From contig NZ_JAIZVX010000021.1 of the NCBI RefSeq assembly GCF_021768455.1, forward strand, positions 1-37,021: 37,021 nt of DNA. The letters run 5' to 3'. Below the pieces are notes generated by a model. That model did no database searches, was not told the origin of the DNA, and saw nothing but the letters and a program-made list of their open reading frames with translations. This document shows, in pieces, positions 8,430-15,266 of the stretch. The translations under genes were made by a program, and so were the position numbers. The stretch comes from Aquabacterium sp. Its GTDB lineage: Bacteria; Pseudomonadota; Gammaproteobacteria; Burkholderiales; Burkholderiaceae_C. The first letter of the stretch is position 1; each line of letters begins with the position of its first letter.

Positions 8430-8607
8430 GGGTCCGCCGGGAACTGCTTGCCGCATTCCTGAACCCAGGGGATTCAGGTGGGCGAGGTCAGCAGCACTTC
8501 GGGTTCATCTGACGCGAGACGATCACACCAGCGCCGCAATGTTCCAAGCCCTTGCTCGTAGAGCATCGGTTCAAGGAAATAGAAGCAAGCACGGACTCGA
8601 CGGACAG
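8430..8607 (-). ncRNA. ssrS: 6S RNA (SsrS)
   Basis: Regulatory RNA that mimics an open promoter and binds sigma-70 RNA polymerase holoenzyme. It sits directly downstream of zapA, the usual proteobacterial position. The minus-strand 5' end GTCCGTCG (8605-8598) pairs over 8 bp with CGGCGGAC (8439-8432). Next, TGCTTGC pairs perfectly with GCAAGCA on the 3' side, giving the expected terminal closing stem. The 3' arm carries CACCTGAATCCCCTGGGTTC followed by AGGAATGCGGC, much like the 3' arm of E. coli 6S RNA. CTTGAACC is found in the 5' arm. Length is about 178 bases, as expected. The ends are estimated to within a few bases. Its own -10 box lies just upstream. Confidence 0.9.
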
Positions 8608-8611
8608 CCTC

Positions 8612-8642
8612 ATTCTAAGCGAGGTGCCGATGGCATCGGCAA
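8612..8642 (-). promoter_or_regulatory. probable ssrS promoter overlapping a palindrome
   Basis: On the minus strand, TTGCCG (8642-8637) and TAGAAT (8617-8612) are separated by 19 bases. The -10 box ends about 7 bases before the inferred 5' end of 6S RNA. The palindrome GCCGATG-C-CATCGGC (8626-8640) lies within the -35/spacer region and could be an operator. Confidence 0.6.
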
Positions 8643-8676
8643 GAAATGCGCGGCTGCCATGGGGATTTTGTCGGGA

Positions 8677-9006
8677 TCAGATCAGGTGGCCGTCGTTGCC
8701 CAGGGCCTGGTCGAGGCGGTGGATCAGCTGGTCCATGTACTCGGGCGACGGCAGGGGCGAGCCATCGGCATCGTTGGCGGCCACGGGTGCGGCGGGGGCG
8801 GCTGCCGGGCGCTCGGTGAGCTGGTAGGCCAGGTTCAGCGCCGCCAGCACGGCGATGCGCTCGCGCGCCTTGAGCTTGCCGCTGTCGCGGATCGCACACA
8901 TCTCGCGGTCGACCTTGGACACGGCTTCTTTCAGGCGTTCCTCGCCCCCATCGGGGCAGCCCAGCAGGTAGCTTTGGCCCATGATGGCCACTTCGATTTG
9001 CTTCAT
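8677..9006 (-). CDS. zapA: cell division protein ZapA
   Basis: 109-residue ZapA, which bundles FtsZ filaments and stabilises the Z-ring at mid-cell. The N-terminal beta strand KQIEVAIMGQSYLLGCPDGG is followed by ERLKEAVSKVDREMCAIRD and the long helix LKARERIAVLAALNLAYQL, which forms the dimer and tetramer coiled coil. A Pro/Ala-rich linker (about residues 67-77) precedes a C-terminal helix. The zapB-like gene ends 7 bases upstream, so the two are co-transcribed. 6S RNA follows downstream, as in many proteobacteria. Confidence 0.95.
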   Translation of the reverse strand: MKQIEVAIMGQSYLLGCPDGGEERLKEAVSKVDREMCAIRDSGKLKARERIAVLAALNLAYQLTERPAAAPAAPVAANDADGSPLPSPEYMDQLIHRLDQALGNDGHLI

Positions 9007-9013
9007 GTTGGGC

Positions 9014-9244
9014 TCAGGCCTGGGGCGTGTCGTGAGGCGGTTCGGGATCCGGGGCCGGTGTGGGCAGCTTGTCGATCAGGGCGTCGATGCGGGCTCGCGC
9101 GGCCGACAGGCGGGCGCGCAGGGAGTCACGCTCCTGCACCGTGACCAGGACCTGTTGCTGGAGCAAGGCGTTGGTGCGCCGCAGCTCTTCGTGGCGCAAC
9201 AGCAGTCTCTCGATGCGATCGGTGAGTTCGTCGATTCTGGACAT
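9014..9244 (-). CDS. zapB: ZapB-like coiled-coil cell division protein
   Basis: 76-residue protein, nearly all coiled coil (residues 3-58, starting SRIDELTDRIERLLLRHEEL), with a Pro-rich tail. Its size, coiled coil and position directly before zapA match the small ZapB/TIGR02449-type proteins that work with ZapA at the Z-ring. The frame is open upstream, but ATG 9244 is the sensible start because the upstream part lies in the riboswitch and lacks coiled-coil character. Similarity to E. coli ZapB is structural rather than strong at sequence level, so the name is tentative. Confidence 0.8.
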   Translation of the reverse strand: MSRIDELTDRIERLLLRHEELRRTNALLQQQVLVTVQERDSLRARLSAARARIDALIDKLPTPAPDPEPPHDTPQA

Positions 9245-9265
9245 GGGCGGCGCCCGATTCGGTGG

Positions 9266-9300
9266 TGGGCAACCATTGTAGGCGTGCTTACAATGCCCTG
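9266..9300 (+). promoter_or_regulatory. promoter of riboswitch 1, facing a minus-strand -10 box
   Basis: TGGGCA (9266-9271) is a weak -35, followed after 17 bases by TACAAT (9289-9294); transcription would start near 9301. TACAAT also precedes riboswitch 2 at the same 6-base distance from the start of the shared leader motif (GTTGGTGCTTGCG), which supports the call. ATTGTA at 9275-9280 is a second TACAAT on the minus strand and may serve zapB-zapA. Confidence 0.6.
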
Positions 9301-9515
9301 GTTGGTGCTTGCGCCGGGGCTCACCTGGCGCGGTCAAACGGGAAGCAAGAGGGCCGCCGCATCGCCGATGCCAGCCCGACTTGCGCTGCCCCCGCAACGG
9401 TCGGCGGTCGGGTGAGGGGGCGTTTGCCCCTCCACCCCGCTTGCGTGCTTCAGCCACTGGGCCTTCGGGCCTGGGAAGGTTCCGCAGGTCGCACCGCCCA
9501 GCCCGGATACCGGCC
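9301..9515 (+). promoter_or_regulatory. cobalamin riboswitch 1
   Basis: Adenosylcobalamin aptamer in the leader of the first TonB-receptor gene. Conserved pieces seen in order are GTTGGTGCTTGCG, AACGGGAAGCAAGAGGG, GCCAGCCCGACTTGCG, CTGCCCCCGCAACGGTCGG, the GC-rich GCCACTGGGCCTTCGGGCC hairpin, and the B12 box AGCCCGGATACCGGCC (9500-9515). Downstream bases 9516-9612 contain a small hairpin, CTGCG/CGCAG (9530-9544), as a possible expression platform. The aptamer family normally represses expression when cobalamin is abundant. Confidence 0.95.
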
Positions 9516-9612
9516 AACAAGGGGCACGCCTGCGCTCGGCGCAGTGCGGTCGTGCCGATTCGCCCAAGGTCTGCGGGGACGCTGCCAGGGCCTCATGTCT
9601 GCTGGATCCCTC

Positions 9613-11559
9613 ATGTTGTCTTTGAATTCGGTGCGTCCTGCACCCGGTGTGCGTTCGGCCCTGGCCATCGCCTTGTCTCTGGCCCTGCCTGCGTTGGCCA
9701 CGGCCTCCCCCGACGAGGCCCTGGACGCGGTCGTCGTGACGGCCACCCGCTCTGCCCAGCCCTTGTCTGCCATGCCCGTGGGGGCGACGGTGATCACCGC
9801 GCAGCAGATCGCCAATGCGGGCGTGTCCGACGCAAACGAGGCGATCCGCAAGCTCGCGGGCATCGTGGGTCGAAGCGACCTGTTTGGCGGCCGCGAAAAC
9901 GTGCTCGACCTGCGAGGCTATGGCGACACCGCCAGCGCCAACACCGTGGTGCTGATCGATGGCATCCGCATCAGCGAAAACGAACTCACGCCCGCGCGGC
10001 TGTCTGCCGTGCCGCTGGACCAGATCGAGCGCATCGAGATCGTGCGCGGCGGCAACAGCGTGCTGTGGGGCGAAGGCGCCACGTCTGGCGTCATCCACAT
10101 CGTGCTGAAGCAGGGCAGTCGGGCCCGCTCGGCCACGCGCCTGTCGGCCTCGGTGTCCAGCTTTGGGGGCAACGACCTGCAACTGAGCACGGCCCAGCAG
10201 GTGGGGGCTCTGGCACTGGATGCGTCCGCGCAGCGCGTGCGCAGCGAAGGGTATCGTGCGCACAGCGTGTTCAAGCAGGACAGCGCCAATGCGGGCCTGC
10301 AGTTCGGCAACGAGGTCTTCACCCAGCGTTTCAGGGTGCAGCAGGAGAGCCAGTCGGCGCAATGGCCGGGCAGCCTCACCTTTGCGCAATACGACCAGGA
10401 CCCCAGGCAGGCCAGCCCAAGCAGCCTGAGCAGCCATGGCCGGACCGACGAAGGCCGCTTTGCCAGCAACACCGAGCTCCGGCAGGGCGACTGGACCTGG
10501 CAGCTGGACCTCGCTTCCCGCCGCCGCGATTACCAGTCCAACTCCTTCGCCCGCCGGGTGGAGAGCGTGCAGGCCACGCCCAAGGTCCGCCACGCTGCCC
10601 GCTGGGCCGAGGTGGACGTCGGCAGCGTGATGGGCCTGGATTTCCAGCGCTGGCGCATGGACACGCCCGATCCCTATGGGCCGGACACGGCTCACCAGAC
10701 CAATGCGGCCGTGTTCTGGCAAGGGCAGGTGGGCCTGCCGTCGCAGACCCGGGTGGTGGCCGGCCTGCGCCGTGAGCGCGTGCACAAGGAGGAAGTGCCG
10801 CTGTATTCGGCCGCCTACGACCTGCGCCGCACGCTGGATGCGGCCGAGCTGGGGGTGAACCAGGTCCTGAGCGAGCAGGTCTCGGTGTATGGCCGCCTGG
10901 CCCGTTCGTTCCGCTTGGGCAACGTCGACGAAAACACCTGGACGCCCGATGGCCAGCCCCTGAGGCCCCAGCGCAGCCGCGATCGCGAACTGGGGCTGCG
11001 CTGGCAGGCGCAGGCGGTGCGCAGCACGGTGCGCGTGTTCCGGCAGGACAACACGGACGAGATCCTCTATGCCCCGTCGCCCGTGGACGGTTACAGCTAC
11101 AACCTCAACGCCGACCCGACGCGCAAGCAGGGCGTCGAGCTGGAGGCGCAATGGCAGGTCAGCGAGGCCCTGAGCCTGCGTGGCACCTGGCAGCGCCTGA
11201 GCGCGCGCTACCGTGCGGGCGTCAACGCCGGCAAGGAGCAGGTGCTGGTGGCGCCGCTGTCTTCCACGGCGCGGGCGACCTACCGTTTCAATGCGCAGCA
11301 CCTCGTCGAGCTGGGTGTGCAGCACCTGGGCGCCATGCGCTTTGGCGACGACAACGACAACCAGTGCAGCCGTCGCATCCCGACCTCGACCCTGTTTGAT
11401 GCGCGTTACGCCTGGACGAACCAGGTCTGGACCCTGGCCCTGGCTGGCACCAACCTGGGCGACCAGAAGGGCTACAACTACGCCTACCGTTGCGCCACGG
11501 GTGGGCTCTACCCCGAAGCCGGTCGCGCTTTCAAGGCCACGGTGTCGCGCCAGTTCTGA
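9613..11559 (+). CDS. TonB-dependent receptor, cobalamin-regulated (BtuB-like)
   Basis: 648-residue outer-membrane receptor. The signal peptide ends near ALPALATA (residue ~32), followed by a TonB box DAVVVTATR, the plug domain (about 45-160, with VLIDGIRI and IERIEIVRGGNSVLWGEGA), a 22-strand-type barrel, and terminal VSRQF with the C-terminal Phe typical of outer-membrane proteins. Import is powered by TonB-ExbB-ExbD, which are not in the window. ATG 9613 is preferred over in-frame ATG 9595 because the paralogue at 11915 begins with the same SLNSVRxAPG-type sequence. The cobalamin riboswitch upstream points to a corrinoid or cobalt-related ligand. It is diverged from classical BtuB and from the second receptor beyond the signal peptide, so the ligand is uncertain. 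Confidence 0.9.
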   Translation: MLSLNSVRPAPGVRSALAIALSLALPALATASPDEALDAVVVTATRSAQPLSAMPVGATVITAQQIANAGVSDANEAIRKLAGIVGRSDLFGGRENVLDLRGYGDTASANTVVLIDGIRISENELTPARLSAVPLDQIERIEIVRGGNSVLWGEGATSGVIHIVLKQGSRARSATRLSASVSSFGGNDLQLSTAQQVGALALDASAQRVRSEGYRAHSVFKQDSANAGLQFGNEVFTQRFRVQQESQSAQWPGSLTFAQYDQDPRQASPSSLSSHGRTDEGRFASNTELRQGDWTWQLDLASRRRDYQSNSFARRVESVQATPKVRHAARWAEVDVGSVMGLDFQRWRMDTPDPYGPDTAHQTNAAVFWQGQVGLPSQTRVVAGLRRERVHKEEVPLYSAAYDLRRTLDAAELGVNQVLSEQVSVYGRLARSFRLGNVDENTWTPDGQPLRPQRSRDRELGLRWQAQAVRSTVRVFRQDNTDEILYAPSPVDGYSYNLNADPTRKQGVELEAQWQVSEALSLRGTWQRLSARYRAGVNAGKEQVLVAPLSSTARATYRFNAQHLVELGVQHLGAMRFGDDNDNQCSRRIPTSTLFDARYAWTNQVWTLALAGTNLGDQKGYNYAYRCATGGLYPEAGRAFKATVSRQF

Positions 11560-11590
11560 CAGGGCAGGGCAGGAAGGCATGCCCTGCGTT

Positions 11591-11602
11591 TACAATCGAG
11601 GC
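11591..11602 (+). promoter_or_regulatory. -10 box of riboswitch 2 promoter
   Basis: TACAAT at 11591-11596 lies 6 bases before the conserved leader start GTTGGTGCTTGCG, exactly as at riboswitch 1. No good -35 is visible. Confidence 0.5.
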
Positions 11603-11820
11603 GTTGGTGCTTGCGCTGGGGTCCCCTGGCGCGGTTAAACGGGAAGCAAGAGGGTCTGTCGCATCGCCGATGCCAGCCTGACTTGCGCTGCCCCCGCAAC
11701 GGTCGGCGGTCGAGTGGTGTCGGACTCAGTCTCTTGCCACTCAGCTTGCGTTCTTCAGCCACTGGGCCTTCGGGCCTGGGAAGGTTTCGCAAGCAGCATC
11801 GCCCAGCCCGGATACCGGCC
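11603..11820 (+). promoter_or_regulatory. cobalamin riboswitch 2
   Basis: A second adenosylcobalamin aptamer, nearly identical to riboswitch 1 across the core: GTTGGTGCTTGCG, AACGGGAAGCAAGAGGG, CTGCCCCCGCAACGGTCGG, GCCACTGGGCCTTCGGGCC and the B12 box AGCCCGGATACCGGCC (11805-11820). The peripheral arm between about 11712 and 11750 differs completely in sequence but can still pair (GAGTGG with CCACTC). It precedes btuB and the full cob/btu operon, so it probably controls the whole 14-kb transcript. Confidence 0.95.
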
Positions 11821-11844
11821 AGCAGGGGGTGGGTGCGCGCGTTC

Positions 11845-11883
11845 AGCGTCCCCGCCGTGTCGCTCAAGGCCTGCGGGGACGCT
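11845..11883 (+). promoter_or_regulatory. hairpin in the expression platform of riboswitch 2
   Basis: AGCGTCCCCGC (11845-11855) and GCGGGGACGCT (11873-11883) pair perfectly over 11 bp around a 17-base loop, about 30 bases before the btuB start. No U tract follows, so control of translation initiation or a rho-linked mechanism is more likely than intrinsic termination. The right arm is also present upstream of receptor 1 (from 9573), but its pairing partner is not. Confidence 0.65.
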
Positions 11884-11914
11884 GGCCAGAGCCTGTGTCC
11901 TGTCTGCTTTCATC

Positions 11915-13774
11915 ATGTCTCCCTTGAACTCGGTGCGCTCTGCACCCGGGCTGCGTTCGGCTTGTGCCGTGGCGGCCACGCTGGCTTTCTCTCTCCCTGT
12001 GAAGGGCGTGGCAGCCGAGGCGGTCGTTGTGACCGCCACCCGCCTTGCACAACCGGCCACGCAGGTGCTGGCCGATGTGTTCACCATCGACCGCGACACC
12101 ATCGACCGCCAGGTGGGCGGCTCGGTCAGCGAGGTCTTGCGCCGTGTGCCAGGCATCGAACTGACTCAGAACGGTGGCTCGGCCAGCACCACCAGCATCT
12201 ACCTGCGCGGCGCCGAGAAGCGCCATGTGCTGGTCCTGATCGACGGTGTGCCCTTTGATTCCCAGTCCACCGGGGGCGCCACCTGGGAGGCTCTGCCGCT
12301 GCAGGCGGTCGACCACATTGAGGTGCTGAGCGGCCCCGCGAGTGCGGCCTATGGATCGGACGCCGTGGCCGGTGTCATCCAGATCTTCACCCGCAAAGGC
12401 GAGGGCGCACCGCGCCTGGCCTGGGGTGTGGGCATTGGCGACCAGGGCTACCTGAGCACCGACCTGAGCGCACTGGGCGCCATCGGGGCGCTGGACTACT
12501 CCGTGGCGGTGCAGACGGCCCAGAGCGAAGGCTTCAATGCCCGGACCAATGCCTCGGCCACCTCCTATGCCGCCGACCGCGACGGCTACCGCAGCCACAG
12601 CAGCCAGCTGCGCCTGGGCTATCGCCTGAGCCCGGGGCAACGCCTGCAACTGGGGCTGGTCTCGCAGCACCTGAATGCGGGTTACGACGCCAGCACCAAG
12701 TCCAAGGTGGACGACCGGTCGATCAAGGACATGAGCAGCGCGAACGCGTCCTGGTCGGCCCAGTGGCTGCCGCAGTGGCAAAGCGTGCTGACCCTGGGGC
12801 AGGCGACCGACCACTATGAGACACGCCCCTCGGTCTACCAGACCGACACACGCGTGCAGACGGCCAGCCTGCTGAACCGCCTGGTGCTGGGTGAACACAC
12901 CCTGCACGCCACCCTGGAGCGCCGCGAAGACCACCTGGTCAACAGCTCGCTGGTGGCCTCGACCACGCGCGGCAAGGGTGACCGTGCCGACAACGGCCTG
13001 GGCCTGAGGTATGGCTGGCAGCACGAGGCGCTGACCTTCTCGAGCAGCCTGAGACGCGACCAGGACAGCGAGTTTGGTGACCACGTCACCGGTGCCGTGG
13101 CCGGTGGCTACGACCTGAGCGATGCCTGGCGTGTGCGGGCATCGTGGGGCACGGCGTACAAGGCGCCCACGCTCTTCCAGCGTTTCAGCGAGTACGGCAA
13201 CCCCGGTCTGCAGGCCGAGCACTCGCGCACCCGCGAGCTCGGGCTGCAGTTCCATGAGGGCGCGCTTCAGGCGGGCCTCACGGCTTACCAGACGCGGGTG
13301 GACAACCTCATCAACTATGCCCAGCCCGGCGTTTGCGTGAGCACGTTGGGCTGTTATCGCAACACCGCCCGAGCGCAGCTCAAGGGTCTGGAGGCCACGG
13401 TGGCCACCACCCTGGTCGGCGTGCGCCTGAGTGGCTCGCTGGACGTGGGGTCGCCCAAAGACCTCGACACCGATCGCCAGTTGGCCCGCCGAGCGCGCCG
13501 CCATGCCAGCGTCCGTGCGGAAACCGATCTGGCCAACTGGCAGGTGGGTGTGCAGGGGCAAACCTATGGCAAGCGTTTTGACAGCAGCTCAGGCAGCACG
13601 GTCCTGCCTGGCTACAGCGTGTGGGGGCTGGACGCCTCGCGCGACCTGAGCGCTTCGTGGAAGCTCTTGGCACGCGTCGAGAACGTCTTCGACAAGGCCT
13701 ATCAGACGGCCAGCACCTACGCCTCGTCGCCGCGCGCCTTCTACCTGGCGGTGCGCTGGACGCCCGCCCAGTGA
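11915..13774 (+). CDS. btuB: TonB-dependent vitamin B12 receptor BtuB
   Basis: 619-residue outer-membrane cobalamin receptor. The signal peptide ends near PVKGVA (residue ~33), followed by a TonB box EAVVVTATR, the plug domain (VLIDGVPFDSQS, IEVLSGPASAAYGSDAVAGV), and a barrel with the family motifs YKAPTLFQRFSEYGNPGL and ELGLQF. The motifs and plug match BtuB better than those of the upstream receptor. ATG 11915 gives a proper signal peptide; the longer open frame runs back through the riboswitch and is not coding. No strong ribosome site is visible, in keeping with riboswitch control. It is the first gene of the cob operon; cobU follows after 23 bases. Confidence 0.93.
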   Translation: MSPLNSVRSAPGLRSACAVAATLAFSLPVKGVAAEAVVVTATRLAQPATQVLADVFTIDRDTIDRQVGGSVSEVLRRVPGIELTQNGGSASTTSIYLRGAEKRHVLVLIDGVPFDSQSTGGATWEALPLQAVDHIEVLSGPASAAYGSDAVAGVIQIFTRKGEGAPRLAWGVGIGDQGYLSTDLSALGAIGALDYSVAVQTAQSEGFNARTNASATSYAADRDGYRSHSSQLRLGYRLSPGQRLQLGLVSQHLNAGYDASTKSKVDDRSIKDMSSANASWSAQWLPQWQSVLTLGQATDHYETRPSVYQTDTRVQTASLLNRLVLGEHTLHATLERREDHLVNSSLVASTTRGKGDRADNGLGLRYGWQHEALTFSSSLRRDQDSEFGDHVTGAVAGGYDLSDAWRVRASWGTAYKAPTLFQRFSEYGNPGLQAEHSRTRELGLQFHEGALQAGLTAYQTRVDNLINYAQPGVCVSTLGCYRNTARAQLKGLEATVATTLVGVRLSGSLDVGSPKDLDTDRQLARRARRHASVRAETDLANWQVGVQGQTYGKRFDSSSGSTVLPGYSVWGLDASRDLSASWKLLARVENVFDKAYQTASTYASSPRAFYLAVRWTPAQ

Positions 13775-13797
13775 CCGCTTTGCCACGGAGCCGATCC

Positions 13798-14382
13798 ATG
13801 ACCTCCTCAGCCCATCACCTCATCGTTGGCGGCCAGCGCAGCGGCAAGTCGCGGCAGGCCGAGGGCCTGGCCCGGCAATGGCTGGGCGCCTCGCCCGCAC
13901 ACGAGGTGGTGGTACTGGCCACGGCCACGGCCTGGGACGATGAGATGCGCGCGCGCATCGCCCGCCACCAGGCCGACCGGCCTGCAGGCATGGCCACGGT
14001 GGAGGAGCCGCGCGGCCTGAGCCGGGTGTTGCGCGAGCAGGCTCGGCCCGGGCGGATGTTGCTGGTGGATTGCCTGACGCTGTGGCTGACCAACTGGTTG
14101 ATGCCGGCCGAAGGCGTGGCCGACCATGCAGCCTGGCGCCGCGAGCGCGATGCCATGCTGGAAACCCTGAGCGGGCTGGGTTCGCCAGTGGTCTTCGTGT
14201 CCAATGAAGTGGGTTGGGGGATGGTGCCGATGTCGAGAGAACTGCGGGTGTTTGTGGACGAGCTGGGCTGGTTGAACCAGGCCGTGGCGGCGCGCTGTGG
14301 CCAGCTCACCCTGATGGTGGCGGGCCAGCCCTGGACCCGTCCGGTGGACGCCTCCGAGGCGTATCCAGGGGACGTGGCATGA
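13798..14382 (+). CDS. cobU: adenosylcobinamide kinase / adenosylcobinamide-phosphate guanylyltransferase
   Basis: 194-residue bifunctional enzyme CobU/CobP. It phosphorylates adenosylcobinamide and then transfers GMP from GTP to form adenosylcobinamide-GDP. The P-loop GGQRSGKS is at residues 11-18, RIARHQADRP carries the His expected to form the GMP adduct, LLVDCLTLWLTNWL is the Walker B region, and VSNEVGWGMVP is a family motif. ATG 13798 has GGAG upstream, and its product begins at the P-loop strand. The gene overlaps btuF by 4 bases (ATGA). Confidence 0.95.
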   Translation: MTSSAHHLIVGGQRSGKSRQAEGLARQWLGASPAHEVVVLATATAWDDEMRARIARHQADRPAGMATVEEPRGLSRVLREQARPGRMLLVDCLTLWLTNWLMPAEGVADHAAWRRERDAMLETLSGLGSPVVFVSNEVGWGMVPMSRELRVFVDELGWLNQAVAARCGQLTLMVAGQPWTRPVDASEAYPGDVA

Positions 14383-15266
14383 GCGCCCGCGTGGTCGGCT
14401 TCATCATCAGCATGCTGTCGCTCACCGCGATGGCATCGGCCCAGGCGGCCATCGTGCTGCAGGACGACCGTGGCGTGACCGTGTCCCTGCCGGCCCCGCC
14501 GCAGCGCATCGTGACGCTGTTGCCTTCCCTGACCGAGACCGTGTGCGAACTGGGCGCCTGTGCCCGCATCGTGGGCACCGATCGGTATTCGAACTTCCCG
14601 GCGGCGGTGCAGAAGGTCGCCAAGACCGGCGGCCTGGACGACGCCAATGTGGAGCTGATCGCGGCCCTCAAGCCCGATGTGGTGCTGCTGGCGATGTCGT
14701 CCCGCGTGACCGACCGGCTGGAGGCCCTGGGCCTCAAGGTGCTGGCCCTGGAGCCCCGCACCTACGCCGATGTGCAGCGTGTGGCCGGCAAGGTGGCGCA
14801 GGTGCTGGGGCAGGGCGCCGAAGGCACGCGCCTGTGGCAGCGCATGGAGGCCCAGGTGCAGCAGGCGGCGCGCTCGGTGCCGGCCTCGGCCCGTGGCCTG
14901 AGCGTGTATTACGAGGTCGACAGCGCCCCCTATGCGGCAGGCGAGTCGTCCTTCATCGGCGAGACCCTCAAGCGCCTGGGCGCGGTCAACATCGTGCCTT
15001 CCAGCCTGGGGCCTTTCCCCAAGCTCAACCCCGAGTACGTGGTGCGGGCCGATCCGCAGCTGATCATGGTGTCGGCCAAGGGGGCTGCGGCCTTGCCGGG
15101 CCGACCGGGCTGGGACCGCATCCGCGCCGTCAAACAACGCAGGGTGTGCGCCTTCACGCCCGAGCAGGGCGATGTGCTCTCGCGCCCAGGGCCGCGCATG
15201 GGCGAGGCAGCGCAGATCATGGCGGCCTGCCTGCGTGACGCGGTGACGGGCGAGGGCAAGCGGTGA
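14379..15266 (+). CDS. btuF: periplasmic cobalamin-binding protein BtuF
   Basis: 295-residue substrate-binding protein of the B12 ABC importer. The signal peptide is about residues 1-23, ending MASAQA. The mature part has the helical-backbone periplasmic-binding fold of the BtuF/FecB family: RIVTLLPSLTETVCELG, RIVGTDRYSNFP, LIAALKPDVVLL, and PGWDRIRAVKQRRVCAF near the C-terminus. It would hand B12 from BtuB to BtuCD. Its start overlaps the cobU stop by 4 bases, and its stop overlaps the GTG of btuC. Confidence 0.92.
   Translation: MSARVVGFIISMLSLTAMASAQAAIVLQDDRGVTVSLPAPPQRIVTLLPSLTETVCELGACARIVGTDRYSNFPAAVQKVAKTGGLDDANVELIAALKPDVVLLAMSSRVTDRLEALGLKVLALEPRTYADVQRVAGKVAQVLGQGAEGTRLWQRMEAQVQQAARSVPASARGLSVYYEVDSAPYAAGESSFIGETLKRLGAVNIVPSSLGPFPKLNPEYVVRADPQLIMVSAKGAAALPGRPGWDRIRAVKQRRVCAFTPEQGDVLSRPGPRMGEAAQIMAACLRDAVTGEGKR

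Noticed and set aside
9262-9612. Open frame upstream of the first receptor start as a real N-terminal extension
   Set aside because: It runs through the riboswitch and would bury the signal peptide about 117 residues inside the protein.
9334-11580. 748-codon open frame on the minus strand, opposite the first TonB receptor
   Set aside because: It crosses the riboswitch and has no recognisable domain; the plus strand encodes a clear receptor with signal peptide, TonB box and terminal Phe.
14379-15266. btuF as a siderophore-binding protein gene
   Set aside because: The family overlaps with FecB-type proteins, but its overlap with cobU and btuC and the upstream riboswitch favour B12.
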